Positions 16,988 to 24,730 of a stretch of 64,000 nt of DNA are shown piece after piece (the stretch's first letter is position 1; every line of letters starts with the position of its first letter). The stretch covers positions 350,601-414,600 of the forward strand of contig NZ_JAGHMH010000021.1 of NCBI RefSeq assembly GCF_017741935.1, read 5' to 3'. A program made the position numbers and the translations under genes. Origin of the DNA: Rhizobium sp. 16-449-1b. Lineage in GTDB: Bacteria; Pseudomonadota; Alphaproteobacteria; Rhizobiales; Rhizobiaceae. The notes beneath the pieces were generated by a model. That model ran no database searches. It saw only the letters and a list, made by a program, of their open reading frames with translations, and was not told where the DNA came from.

Positions 16988-17971
16988 TCAGGCATCGTTG
17001 ATCGAGGTGTCGGCAATGGTTTGCGCGAAGCCGTTGCCAAACAGGGCCGCGGGCGTCTGGAAGCCGGGACGGAATTCGCCGCCCAGGACGCGCCGGCCGG
17101 CCTCGGCTGCCGCCATCGCTGTGAACGTGTAGCCGTTGACCGTATCGAGGGCGGAATGTGTGACCTTGCCATCCGCGCCGGTGACTTCGACGGATGCCTG
17201 GTAGCGGTTCGCCAGCCTCTCCTCTTCACTTGGTCCGTCGGGAAGTGTCGAAAGGTCACACTGAGGAAAACGGTCGCCGGTAACATGCACGAAGGTCTCA
17301 ACATCGGGAACGCCCGTCGCCCGCCAGATGGTGATGAGGTCGGGCAGCGTCACGGGGAAGCAGTCGACCGCACCCTTGCCGAAATCGAATTTGCGAATGC
17401 CGTCGGCGGCAATGGCGACAAGCTCGCCGTCCACCCGCGCCAGGGTCTCGACGGTGACGTTCTCCATGGCGCTGATCGCCGATCCTCGTGACAGTCCGCC
17501 CGCCACATGCAACGCGATCCTAATTTTGCGAGGGTCCTTCACACGCAACACCACGTCTGCCGCGAGGCTTCCGAGCATGGCGACGCTTCCGCCGCCACCT
17601 GGCATGAGCATGACACCTGCAGCCTTCGCTTTGTCGTCCAAACTCTCGGCCAGACGATAGCTGTCGAGTTCGGCAGCCGTGTCGAGATAGTGCACACCGT
17701 TGCGGATCGACGCCTTCATCAGGGCATCGGCAGTACGGATAAACGGACCGGCGCAGTTTAGGAGGACGGAGATGCCGATTAGGGAGGTATCGATCGCTGC
17801 AGCATCGTCGAGACTAAATACGCGGTATTCGACGCCGAGTTCCGCAGAAAGCGCCGAAAGGGTCGCTTCGTTTCGGCCGGCGAGAACGATGGGCGTGCCT
17901 GCTTTCTTCGCATGCCCGGCTGCCATGCGGCCGGTATAGCCGGTCGCGCCGTAGATCATCAGTTTGGTCAT
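16988..17971 (-). CDS. saccharopine-dehydrogenase-like NAD(P)-binding protein
   Basis: 327 residues. The N-terminus TKLMIYGATGYTGRMAAGHA is a Rossmann motif (GATGYTG), followed by LAGRNEATL, VLLNCAGPF and HYLDTAAELDS, the standard run in trans-acting enoyl-reductase and saccharopine-dehydrogenase-like proteins. PGGGGSVAMLGSLAADVVLR is the start of the second domain. ATG 17971 lies one base after the stop (TGA) of the VOC gene upstream. It probably reduces a small carbonyl or enoyl substrate in the cytosol. The true substrate is not evident. Confidence 0.8.
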   Translation of the reverse strand: MTKLMIYGATGYTGRMAAGHAKKAGTPIVLAGRNEATLSALSAELGVEYRVFSLDDAAAIDTSLIGISVLLNCAGPFIRTADALMKASIRNGVHYLDTAAELDSYRLAESLDDKAKAAGVMLMPGGGGSVAMLGSLAADVVLRVKDPRKIRIALHVAGGLSRGSAISAMENVTVETLARVDGELVAIAADGIRKFDFGKGAVDCFPVTLPDLITIWRATGVPDVETFVHVTGDRFPQCDLSTLPDGPSEEERLANRYQASVEVTGADGKVTHSALDTVNGYTFTAMAAAEAGRRVLGGEFRPGFQTPAALFGNGFAQTIADTSINDA

Positions 17972-17972
17972 A

Positions 17973-18368
17973 TCAGTGCTGCCATTCCTTGTAGACGAAT
18001 TCGAGGCTGTAGCCGTCCAGATCACGGACCTGGGCGGCGTAATAGCGGGGGTCGTAGTGGAGCTGTGCTCCCGGCGGATGAATTTCCGAGGCGCCTGCCG
18101 TCATGGCGGCGGCGAAGGCGGCGTCGACCTCAGAGATGCCATCGGCGACGAAGCCGACATGAGCTGCGCGGCCTTCGACCACGCCTTCGCGGAGCCAGAA
18201 GAACACCCGGCCGTTCGCGCCGAATCCTTTCAGATCCGGATGACCGGGAGGGCCGTCATTGCCTTCGTAGTCGTGGGCGTGGACGATGCCGAGTGGGGCC
18301 AGCGTCGCTTCGTAGAAGGCGATCGAGCGATCGATGTCGCTGACGGAAATGAAGACATGGTCGAGCAT
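17973..18368 (-). CDS. VOC-superfamily protein
   Basis: 131 residues beginning MLDHVFISVSDIDRSIAFYE, the typical first strand and helix of a glyoxalase/dioxygenase-like VOC protein. The second half has AAHVGFVADGISEVDAAFAA and ends DLDGYSLEFVYKEW with the usual metal-ligand Glu. His4, His169-equivalent (AAHVGF) and Glu near the end are candidate ligands. It lies between an SDR gene (15 bases upstream) and the saccharopine-dehydrogenase-like gene (one base apart), so it is part of the same operon. Confidence 0.78.
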   Translation of the reverse strand: MLDHVFISVSDIDRSIAFYEATLAPLGIVHAHDYEGNDGPPGHPDLKGFGANGRVFFWLREGVVEGRAAHVGFVADGISEVDAAFAAAMTAGASEIHPPGAQLHYDPRYYAAQVRDLDGYSLEFVYKEWQH

Positions 18369-18383
18369 ATCGCTCTCCTTCGT

Positions 18384-19127
18384 TCAGATAATGTAGCCGC
18401 CCGCGACCTCAATGTTCTGGGCGTTGATCCAGCGGTTTTCCGAAGACAGAAGGCTGGCGATGACGCCACCAATCTCTTCAGGCTCACCGACGCGGCCAAG
18501 TGCGGTCTGGCCTGCAAGCATCGCCTCGAGCTCGTCGTTCAGGCCGCCGCCGAGTTCGGTGCGGATTGCGCCGGGCGCGATCGAGTTCGCGCGGATGCCC
18601 CGCTCGCTGAACTCCTTGGCCATGTAGCGGGTCAAAACTTCCAGACCACCCTTGAAGGAGGCATAGGGCGCGACGCCTGCGGTTGCCACGCGCGTGGTCG
18701 CACTGGTGATGTTGATGATCTGGCCGCCGTCCGCCATCAGCGGCAGCAGAATCTGGGTCAGGAAGAATGGCCCCTTGAGATGGACGTTGAACAGCCCATC
18801 GAACTGTTCTTCCGTCACAGTCGCGATCGGATTGAAGAGGCCGTATCCGGCATTATTGACGAGGTAATCGAAGTCGTCCCGGCCGAAGACTGATTGAAGT
18901 TTCGATGCAAGCGAATCCCGGAAGGCCGGGAACGCGCCGCTGTTGCCGACGTCGAGCTTCAAGGCGACGGCCTTGCCGCCGTTCCCCATGATTGCCTTCA
19001 CGACATCATCCGCTTTTGCCGGGTTGCTGTTGTAGGTCACGACGACGCCCATTCCCTTGGCCGCACATTCGATGGCCGTGCTGGCTCCAAGACCCCGGCT
19101 TCCTCCGGTGACGATGACGATCTTCAT
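18384..19127 (-). CDS. short-chain dehydrogenase/reductase (SDR)
   Basis: 247 residues from ATG 19127, with GGAAACAGCC upstream. Classical SDR marks: TGGSRGLG at residues 7-14, NNAG at 91-94, and the catalytic set Ser142, Tyr155, Lys159 (ITSATTRVATAGVAPYASFK). PGAIRTE and the final NIEVAGGYII also match. First gene of the leftward operon SDR, VOC, saccharopine-dehydrogenase-like, two NTF2-fold proteins. Its start is 136 bases from the divergent AraC-type regulator, which probably controls it. Confidence 0.85.
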   Translation of the reverse strand: MKIVIVTGGSRGLGASTAIECAAKGMGVVVTYNSNPAKADDVVKAIMGNGGKAVALKLDVGNSGAFPAFRDSLASKLQSVFGRDDFDYLVNNAGYGLFNPIATVTEEQFDGLFNVHLKGPFFLTQILLPLMADGGQIINITSATTRVATAGVAPYASFKGGLEVLTRYMAKEFSERGIRANSIAPGAIRTELGGGLNDELEAMLAGQTALGRVGEPEEIGGVIASLLSSENRWINAQNIEVAGGYII

Positions 19128-19188
19128 GGCTGTTTCCTTGGCTGTTTGCTGTGCCCCGAAGCTAGGCCTGCACCGTCTCGCCCGCTCA

Positions 19189-19215
19189 CCTATTCCTCTC
19201 CGAAGCTTGCCTATT
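19189..19215. promoter_or_regulatory. candidate AraC operator (direct repeat, 21-bp spacing)
   Basis: CCTATT followed by a pyrimidine-rich stretch occurs at 19189-19194 and again at 19210-19215, exactly 21 bases apart (two helical turns). That is the usual spacing for the two half-sites bound by an AraC-family dimer. It sits in the 136-base gap between the SDR operon and the AraC gene. Confidence 0.4.
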
Positions 19216-19263
19216 TCTGCTTCCCTGTTGCGGAGGCGATCTTGACATGCCACGGTCGCCTCC

Positions 19264-20145
19264 ATGGAAAAACAACTTCAGGAACTGCGCGCTCTGGCGT
19301 CGACGGCGGAAAACCGGCGCACGGAAACGGGAATTCCCCGTGTTGCGATGGTGCAGGGCGAGATCCCGGAGCATCGGCTTTCGGCCGTCTACGAGCCGAT
19401 GATCAACCTGATCCTGACTGGCTCGAAAACGATGACGGTCGGCGAGCGGACTTTTGCCTACGACCCGGCGACGTATTTCGTCATGTCGGTCGATCTTCCG
19501 GCGGTGGGGTCGGTTCACCCTTCGGTGGCGGGAGAGCCCTATCTCGCGGTCAGCCTGACACTCCACCCGCCGACGGTCGCCGCCCTCATCAGCGATCTGC
19601 CCGTGCAGGTCTGCAGCAAGCTGTTCGGCTCCGGCTTCTCGGTCGCGCCGGTCAACGACGAGTTCCTCGACGCCTGGGTGCGGATGCTCCGGCTGATGGA
19701 CCGTCCGGACGAAATCGCCGTGCTTGCACCTGCCTACGAGCGTGAGATTCTTTTCAGGGTGCTGCAAGGGCCGCTGGGCTGGATGCTGCGCGACATTGCC
19801 GCGCCCGATGCGGCACTGTCGCGGATCGGCGTTGCGATCCAATGGATCCGGGAAAACTTTGCCAAGCCGCTCAGGGTCGACGCTCTCGCGGAGATGGCAG
19901 CTCTAAGCGTCTCGGCGTTCCACCGACACTTCAAGGCAATCACGGCTCTCAGCCCGATCCAATATCAAAAGCAGGTCCGGCTTCTGCATGCGCGCAGGCT
20001 TTTGATGGCTGGAGAAGGAACGGCAACGTCGGTCGCCTTCGGCGTTGGCTATGAAAGCCCGAACCAGTTCAGCCGGGAATACGCAAGGCAGTTCGGGCTA
20101 CCGCCCTCGAAGGATCTCGTGCGTCTTCGGGGTGAGGCCGTGTGA
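19264..20145 (+). CDS. AraC-family transcriptional regulator
   Basis: 293 residues. The N-terminal half is an AraC_N effector domain (YEPMINLILTGSKTMTVGER, then DPATYFVMSVDLPAVGSV). The C-terminal ~100 residues carry two helix-turn-helix motifs: VDALAEMAALSVSAFHRHFK and ATSVAFGVGYESPNQFSREY, ending ARQFGLPPSKD. The effector-domain type is that of regulators of oxidoreductase operons. It is divergent from the SDR operon and probably its activator. It converges on nrdF, with a hairpin between. Confidence 0.85.
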   Translation: MEKQLQELRALASTAENRRTETGIPRVAMVQGEIPEHRLSAVYEPMINLILTGSKTMTVGERTFAYDPATYFVMSVDLPAVGSVHPSVAGEPYLAVSLTLHPPTVAALISDLPVQVCSKLFGSGFSVAPVNDEFLDAWVRMLRLMDRPDEIAVLAPAYEREILFRVLQGPLGWMLRDIAAPDAALSRIGVAIQWIRENFAKPLRVDALAEMAALSVSAFHRHFKAITALSPIQYQKQVRLLHARRLLMAGEGTATSVAFGVGYESPNQFSREYARQFGLPPSKDLVRLRGEAV

Positions 20146-20198
20146 CGGGCGTCTGGGCTGGGATGCATTCATCCAACGGCCGCTTCGGGCCGGGTACA

Positions 20199-20222
20199 GA
20201 CCACCAGCGCAAGCTGGTGGTC
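20199..20222. terminator. bidirectional hairpin between araC-type gene and nrdF
   Basis: GACCACCAGC, loop GCAA, GCTGGTGGTC: a perfect 10-bp stem closed by a GNRA tetraloop. It lies between two convergent genes (stops at 20145 and 20254). There is no clear T-run on either side, so it may act with Rho or as an mRNA 3'-end stabiliser for both transcripts. Confidence 0.55.
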
Positions 20223-20253
20223 ACCCTTCGCCAAAGGCGCCTATTGCGCCACG

Positions 20254-21243
20254 TCAGAAGTCCCAGTCTTCGTCCTCGGTGGCGACGGCCTTGCCGATGA
20301 CGTAGGACGAACCGGATCCGGAGAAGAAGTCGTGGTTCTCGTCGGCATTGGGCGATAGCGCCGACAGGATAGCCGGATTGACCTTGCACGCTTCCGTCGG
20401 GAACAGTGCCTCGTAGCCGAGGTTCATCAGCGCCTTGTTGGCGTTGTAATGCAGGAACTTCTTGACGTCCTCGGTGAGGCCGACGCCGTCGTAGAGCGCC
20501 TCGGTGTATTTCGCCTCGTTGTCGTAGAGTTCCAGCAGCAGATCGAAGGCGAAGTCCTTGATCTCCTGGCGGCGGGCTTCCGGCAGACGCTCGACTGCCC
20601 GCTGGAACTTGTAGCCGATATAATAGCCATGCACCGCTTCGTCGCGGATGATGAGGCGGATCATGTCGGCGGTGTTGGTGAGCTTGGCGCGGCTCGACCA
20701 GTACATCGGCAGATAGAAGCCGGAGTAGAACAGGAAGCTTTCGAGGAAGACAGAGGCGACCTTCTTCTTCAAGGGATCGGCGGATTCGTACTGCTCCATG
20801 GTCAGCGCCGACTTCCGCTGCAGGAACTCGTTCTCCTCCGACCAGCGATAGGCGTCATCGACATCAGGGGTCGAGCACAGCGTCGAGAAGATCGACGAAT
20901 AAGATCGTGCGTGCACCGCCTCCATGAAGGAGATGTTGGAGAGCACCGCCTCCTCATGCGGGGTCGCCGCGTCGGCCATGAGTTTCACCGAGCCGACGCC
21001 GTTCTGGATCGTATCGAGCAGCGTCAGTCCGGTGAAGACGCGGATGGTCAGTTGCTGCTCTTCCGGCTTCAGCGTCGCCCAGGACGGGATATCGTTCGAC
21101 AGCGGCACCTTTTCAGGAAGCCAGAAATTGCCGGTGAGGCGGTTCCAGACCTCCAGGTCCTTGTCGTCCTCGATGCGGTTCCAGTTGATGGCGCGCACGG
21201 CCGCGGCGACCTTCGGGGTTTTGGTCTTCACTTGAATGTTCAT
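20254..21243 (-). CDS. nrdF: class Ib ribonucleotide reductase beta subunit NrdF
   Basis: 329 residues from ATG 21243, with AGGTG about six bases upstream; a GTG at 21252 is the alternative. R2 family marks: IRVFTGLTLLDTIQNGVG, SFMEAVHARSYSSIFSTL with the Glu/His metal ligands, and RLIIRDEAVHGYYIGYKF with the second Glu-x-x-His. It forms the diiron or dimanganese-tyrosyl radical cofactor used by NrdE. Last gene of nrdH-nrdI-nrdE-nrdF on the minus strand, starting 15 bases after the nrdE stop. The presence of nrdI marks the system as class Ib, usually manganese-loaded through NrdI. Confidence 0.93.
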   Translation of the reverse strand: MNIQVKTKTPKVAAAVRAINWNRIEDDKDLEVWNRLTGNFWLPEKVPLSNDIPSWATLKPEEQQLTIRVFTGLTLLDTIQNGVGSVKLMADAATPHEEAVLSNISFMEAVHARSYSSIFSTLCSTPDVDDAYRWSEENEFLQRKSALTMEQYESADPLKKKVASVFLESFLFYSGFYLPMYWSSRAKLTNTADMIRLIIRDEAVHGYYIGYKFQRAVERLPEARRQEIKDFAFDLLLELYDNEAKYTEALYDGVGLTEDVKKFLHYNANKALMNLGYEALFPTEACKVNPAILSALSPNADENHDFFSGSGSSYVIGKAVATEDEDWDF

Positions 21244-21258
21244 CTTGGTCACCTGAGA

Positions 21259-23427
21259 TCAAAGGGCGCAGGAGACGCAACCCTGCACTTCCGTGCCGGT
21301 CAGCGCCATCTGGCGAAGGCGGATGTAGTAGATGGTCTTGATACCCTTCTTCCATGCATAGATCTGCGCCTTGTTGATATCGCGCGTCGTCGCGGTGTCG
21401 CGGAAGAACAGCGTCAGCGACAGCCCCTGGTCGACATGCTGGGTGGCCGCCGCATAGGTGTCGATGATCTTCTCCGGCCCGATCTCGTAGGCATCCTGAT
21501 AGTAGTCGAGATTGTCGTTGGTCATGAAGGCGGCCGGATAATAGACGCGGCCGATCTTGCCCTCCTTGCGGATCTCGATCTTGGAGACGATCGGGTGGAT
21601 CGAGGAGGTGGAGTGGTTGATGTAGGAGATCGAGCCTGTCGGCGGCACGGCCTGCAGGTTCTGGTTATAAAGGCCGCCTTCCATGACCGCCTTCTTCATC
21701 TCCAGCCAGTCGTCCTGCGTCGGGATATCGATGCCTGCCGTTTCGAACAGTTCGGCGACGCGCGCCGTCGCCGGCGTCCATTCGGCCTCGGTGTATTTGT
21801 CGAAATATTCGCCCGATGCGTATTTCGAGTTCTCGAAGCCCTTGAAGCTCTGCCCACGCTCGACTGCGAGCCGGTTCGATGCCCGGATGGCGTGATAGGT
21901 CACGGTGTAGAAATAGATATTGGTGAAATCGACGCCTTCTTCGGAGCCGTAGAAGATCCGTTCGCGGGCGAGATAGCCGTGAAGGTTCATCTGGCCGAGA
22001 CCGATCGCATGACTGTCCTCGTTGCCTTTGGCAACGGATGGAACAGAGGTGATGTTGCTCATGTCGGAAACGGCGGTCAGAGCGCGGATCGAGGTTTCGA
22101 TCGTCTTGCCGAAATCGGCCGAGTCCATCGCTGCCGCGATGTTCAACGAGCCGAGATTGCAGGAGATATCCTTGCCCATATGCTCGTAGGAGAGATCAGC
22201 ACCGTAGGTGCTGGCCTCGCTGACCTGCAGGATTTCCGAGCACAGATTGCTCATGGTGATGCGCCCGGCGATCGGGTTCGCCTTGTTCACCGTGTCTTCG
22301 AACATGATGTAGGGATAACCGCTCTCGAACTGGATCTCGGCGATCACCTGGAAGAAGTCACGCGCCTTGATCTTTTTCTTCTTGATGCGGCTGTCGGCCA
22401 CCATCTCGCGGTATTTCTCGGTGACCGAGATCTCGCTGAAGGCGACGCCATAGACGCGTTCGACGTCGTAGGGCGAGAACAGGTACATGTCCTCATTGTT
22501 CTTGGCGAGTTCGAAGGTGATATCGGGCACGACGACGCCGAGCGACAGCGTCTTGATGCGGATCTTCTCGTCGGCGTTTTCGCGCTTGGTGTCGAGGAAG
22601 CGCATGATGTCGGGGTGGTGGGCATTGAGGTAGACCGCTCCCGCGCCTTGGCGGGCGCCAAGCTGGTTGGCGTAGGAGAAACTGTCCTCCAGCAACTTCA
22701 TCACCGGGATCACACCCGACGACTGGTTTTCGATCTGCTTGATCGGCGCGCCGGCCTCGCGCAGGTTCGTCAGCGACAGGGCGACGCCGCCGCCGCGCTT
22801 GGAAAGCTGCAAGGCGGAATTGATGCCGCGCGCGATGCTCTCCATGTTGTCCTCGATGCGTAGCAGGAAGCACGAGACGAGCTCGCCGCGCTGCTTCTTG
22901 CCCGCATTGAGGAAAGTCGGCGTCGCTGGCTGGAAGCGACTGGAAATGATCTCGTCGACCATATCTCGGGCGAGCCCTTCGTTGCCGCGCGCCAATGCCA
23001 GCGCCACCATGCAGATGCGGTCTTCGTAGCGCTCGAGGTAGCGCTTTCCGTCGAAGGTTTTCAGCGTATAGCTGGTGTAATACTTGAAGGCGCCTAGGAA
23101 GGTCGGGAAGCGGAATTTCTTGTCATAGGCGTGGTCGAACAGGTCGCGGACGAAGTTGAACGAATACTGGTCCAGCACCTCCTGCTCGTAGTAGCCCTCC
23201 GTCACGAGGTAATCGAGCTTCTCCCTGAGATTATGGAAGAACACCGTGTTCTGGTTCACGTGCTGCAGGAAATACTGCTTCGCCGCCTGCCGATCCTTGT
23301 CGAGCTGAATCCTGCCGTCCTCGTCATAGAGGTTCAACATCGCGTTCAGCGCGTGATAGTCGAGCGTCGCGTCGGCTATCTTGGTATCTGTCGCCTTCAA
23401 GGGGCGTTCGAGAACTGCCGTGTCCAA
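21259..23427 (-). CDS. nrdE: class Ib ribonucleotide reductase alpha subunit NrdE
   Basis: 722 residues, typical for NrdE. Marks: LNAMLNLYDEDGRIQLDKDR at the N-terminus, KRGGGVALSLTNLREAGAPI, the active-site NLCSEILQ (Asn-Cys-Glu), GLGQMNLHGYLARERI and GSISYINHSTSSIHP. The C-terminus EVQGCVSCAL carries the shuttle Cys pair reduced by NrdH. The start appears to be TTG at 23427, overlapping the end of nrdI by 31 bases; no ATG or GTG fits better. It reduces ribonucleoside diphosphates to deoxyribonucleotides with NrdF. There is no long N-terminal ATP cone, as expected for class Ib. Confidence 0.94.
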   Translation of the reverse strand: MDTAVLERPLKATDTKIADATLDYHALNAMLNLYDEDGRIQLDKDRQAAKQYFLQHVNQNTVFFHNLREKLDYLVTEGYYEQEVLDQYSFNFVRDLFDHAYDKKFRFPTFLGAFKYYTSYTLKTFDGKRYLERYEDRICMVALALARGNEGLARDMVDEIISSRFQPATPTFLNAGKKQRGELVSCFLLRIEDNMESIARGINSALQLSKRGGGVALSLTNLREAGAPIKQIENQSSGVIPVMKLLEDSFSYANQLGARQGAGAVYLNAHHPDIMRFLDTKRENADEKIRIKTLSLGVVVPDITFELAKNNEDMYLFSPYDVERVYGVAFSEISVTEKYREMVADSRIKKKKIKARDFFQVIAEIQFESGYPYIMFEDTVNKANPIAGRITMSNLCSEILQVSEASTYGADLSYEHMGKDISCNLGSLNIAAAMDSADFGKTIETSIRALTAVSDMSNITSVPSVAKGNEDSHAIGLGQMNLHGYLARERIFYGSEEGVDFTNIYFYTVTYHAIRASNRLAVERGQSFKGFENSKYASGEYFDKYTEAEWTPATARVAELFETAGIDIPTQDDWLEMKKAVMEGGLYNQNLQAVPPTGSISYINHSTSSIHPIVSKIEIRKEGKIGRVYYPAAFMTNDNLDYYQDAYEIGPEKIIDTYAAATQHVDQGLSLTLFFRDTATTRDINKAQIYAWKKGIKTIYYIRLRQMALTGTEVQGCVSCAL

Positions 23428-23810
23428 AATCGTTCCAATCCGTGTGTGACATTGGCGACATCCTCATCCGTGCCGAGAAGCTCGAACCTGTAGAGGTAAG
23501 GCACCTGGCATTTCCGTGAGATGATGTCGCCGGCAAGCCCGAAGGTCTCGCCGAAGTTGCTGTTGCCCGCGGCGATCACGCCCCGGAGGTTCGAACGGTT
23601 GTCCGCATCGTTGAGAAAGCGGATCACCTGTTTGGGCACGGCGCCCTTGCCGCCGTCGCCGCAATAGGTCGGGACAACAAGCACAAAGGGACGTTGCGCG
23701 GTCAGCGTGAGCTGCGCACTGACGGGAATGCGCGATGCCGGCAGCCCGAGTTTTTCGACAAAGCGATGGGTGTTCTCGGATCTGCTGGAGAAATAGACGA
23801 GCTCACCCAT
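23397..23810 (-). CDS. nrdI: flavodoxin-like NrdI
   Basis: 137 residues beginning MGELVYFSSRSENTHRFVEK, the FMN phosphate-binding loop (SSRSENTHRF) of NrdI. VPTYCGDGGKGAVPKQVIRF and GVIAAGNSNFGETFGLAGDI are further family marks. NrdI supplies oxidant (superoxide) for assembly of the dimanganese-tyrosyl cofactor in NrdF. It starts ten bases after the nrdH stop and overlaps nrdE. Confidence 0.93.
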   Translation of the reverse strand: MGELVYFSSRSENTHRFVEKLGLPASRIPVSAQLTLTAQRPFVLVVPTYCGDGGKGAVPKQVIRFLNDADNRSNLRGVIAAGNSNFGETFGLAGDIISRKCQVPYLYRFELLGTDEDVANVTHGLERFWTRQFSNAP

Positions 23811-23820
23811 CGGCCGATCC

Positions 23821-24042
23821 TCAGGCCAGCGCGCTGATCATATCCGGACGGAAACCGGCCCAGTGCTGATCGCCGGCGACAACGACGGGAACCTGGCGAT
23901 AGCCGAGCCCCTGCACGAGTTCGTAGGCCGCCGTGTCGGTCGAGACGTCGATGACGTCATAGTTGATCCCCTGGCGATCGAGCGCGCGGGTGGTCGCGGT
24001 GCACTGAACGCAGGCGGGCTTGCTGTAGACGGTAATGGTCAT
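23821..24042 (-). CDS. nrdH: glutaredoxin-like NrdH
   Basis: 73 residues: MTITVYSKPACVQCTATTRA with the redox pair CVQC at residues ~11-14, then DVSTDTAAYELVQGLGYRQV and PVVVAGDQHWAGFRPD. These are NrdH marks (thioredoxin-reductase-dependent small redoxin). It is the electron donor for NrdE and the first gene of the nrdHIEF operon. About 260 bases of leader separate it from the cobalamin riboswitch upstream. Confidence 0.93.
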   Translation of the reverse strand: MTITVYSKPACVQCTATTRALDRQGINYDVIDVSTDTAAYELVQGLGYRQVPVVVAGDQHWAGFRPDMISALA

Positions 24043-24276
24043 CTTGATCCTCGTGTCGGATAGGCGTGCGATAGCGATCGGACATCCGCCGATGTCCGGG
24101 CAAAAATGATGGATGATGAAGGCAGCCGCTTGCGGTCGCCGGACGCTCAGGCGCCCGTCACTCGCGCGGACGGAATTCGAAACTCAAGATCATAAGACTT
24201 CACCCCGAAGTGGCTCATGCGGCGGTCAGGGGAAGCGGTACGCACGGCAACATCCCGCACGCAATCGCGACCTTCC

Positions 24277-24298
24277 GGACACCCCGCCCGTGGACGTT
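24277..24298 (-). promoter_or_regulatory. conserved element 3' of cobalamin riboswitch (copy 1)
   Basis: A 22-base block just after the riboswitch on the minus strand is identical to 27136-27157, which follows the second riboswitch; its core reads CACCCCGCCCGTGG on the plus strand. Its GGGCGGGG (RNA sense) can pair with the CCCCGC of the riboswitch core, so it may be part of the expression platform. That function is inferred. Confidence 0.5.
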
Positions 24299-24302
24299 TT
24301 CG

Positions 24303-24500
24303 TTGCAAGGCAGGTCTCCTGGCTTGCGGGTCGTTGCATTCAACCTGCCTTCCCAATGCCCTCAAGACATCAGTGGACGTATCGATCAAATGCTCGCCGC
24401 TTACAGTTGCGGGGGCAGCTCCGGCATTACTCAGCCCGTCATGGGCCTCACGCACCGTATTCCCGTCTTAGCTTCCGACGCGAATCGGAAGAACCTTGAA
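24303..24500 (-). ncRNA. cobalamin (B12) riboswitch upstream of nrdHIEF
   Basis: Read on the minus strand the core elements appear in order: GGGAATACGGTGCG, GCTGCCCCCGCAACTGTAAG followed by CGGCGAGC, CCACTGATGTC, TGGGAAGGC, and the B12 box AGCCAGGAGACCTGCC. All match the adenosylcobalamin riboswitch consensus. It lies in the leader of nrdH. By analogy with other B12-controlled ribonucleotide reductases, it should shut this B12-independent enzyme off when cobalamin is plentiful, leaving synthesis to a class II NrdJ encoded elsewhere. Confidence 0.93.
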
Positions 24501-24507
24501 CACTAGA

Positions 24508-24535
24508 TATAGTATACGAGGCGAAAAACTCGTCA
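24508..24535 (-). promoter_or_regulatory. promoter of the nrdHIEF leader
   Basis: On the minus strand TTGACG (24535-24530), 16-base spacer, TACTAT (24513-24508). It lies just upstream of the riboswitch, as expected for the leader transcript. Confidence 0.5.
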
Positions 24536-24590
24536 ACGGGTACGAAAGCTTATCCTCATCTTCCTTCTCGGAATTTTTCCGCCCGCCGTC

Positions 24591-24621
24591 TTGACCACGG
24601 CACCACTTCACATTCTATAAT
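24591..24621 (+). promoter_or_regulatory. promoter of aztD
   Basis: TTGACC at 24591-24596 and a perfect TATAAT at 24616-24621, with a 19-base spacer. The -10 overlaps the Zur-like box. Confidence 0.5.
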
Positions 24622-24638
24622 GTAACTGTATAACATCA
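24618..24638. promoter_or_regulatory. Zur-like zinc operator
   Basis: TAATGT, nine bases (AACTGTATA), ACATCA. This matches the enterobacterial Zur consensus layout AAATGT-9-ACATTT, with six of eight spacer positions agreeing. It overlaps the -10 of the zinc metallochaperone gene downstream, so zinc-loaded Zur would block transcription. Confidence 0.6.
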
Positions 24639-24730
24639 CAGATCATCGGATCTCGCTCGTGCACGACGGCTTACCTTGCGGTCTCGAAGCCAGATCTCAA
24701 AGACGATAGTTTCAAAATTGGGAGACATCC

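Noticed and set aside
20449..22863. 804-codon open frame antisense to nrdF/nrdE
   Set aside because: Shadow frame from GC-rich codon bias opposite strongly conserved RNR genes; composition is unlike a real protein (many short Asp/Arg/Val runs) and no ribosome site.
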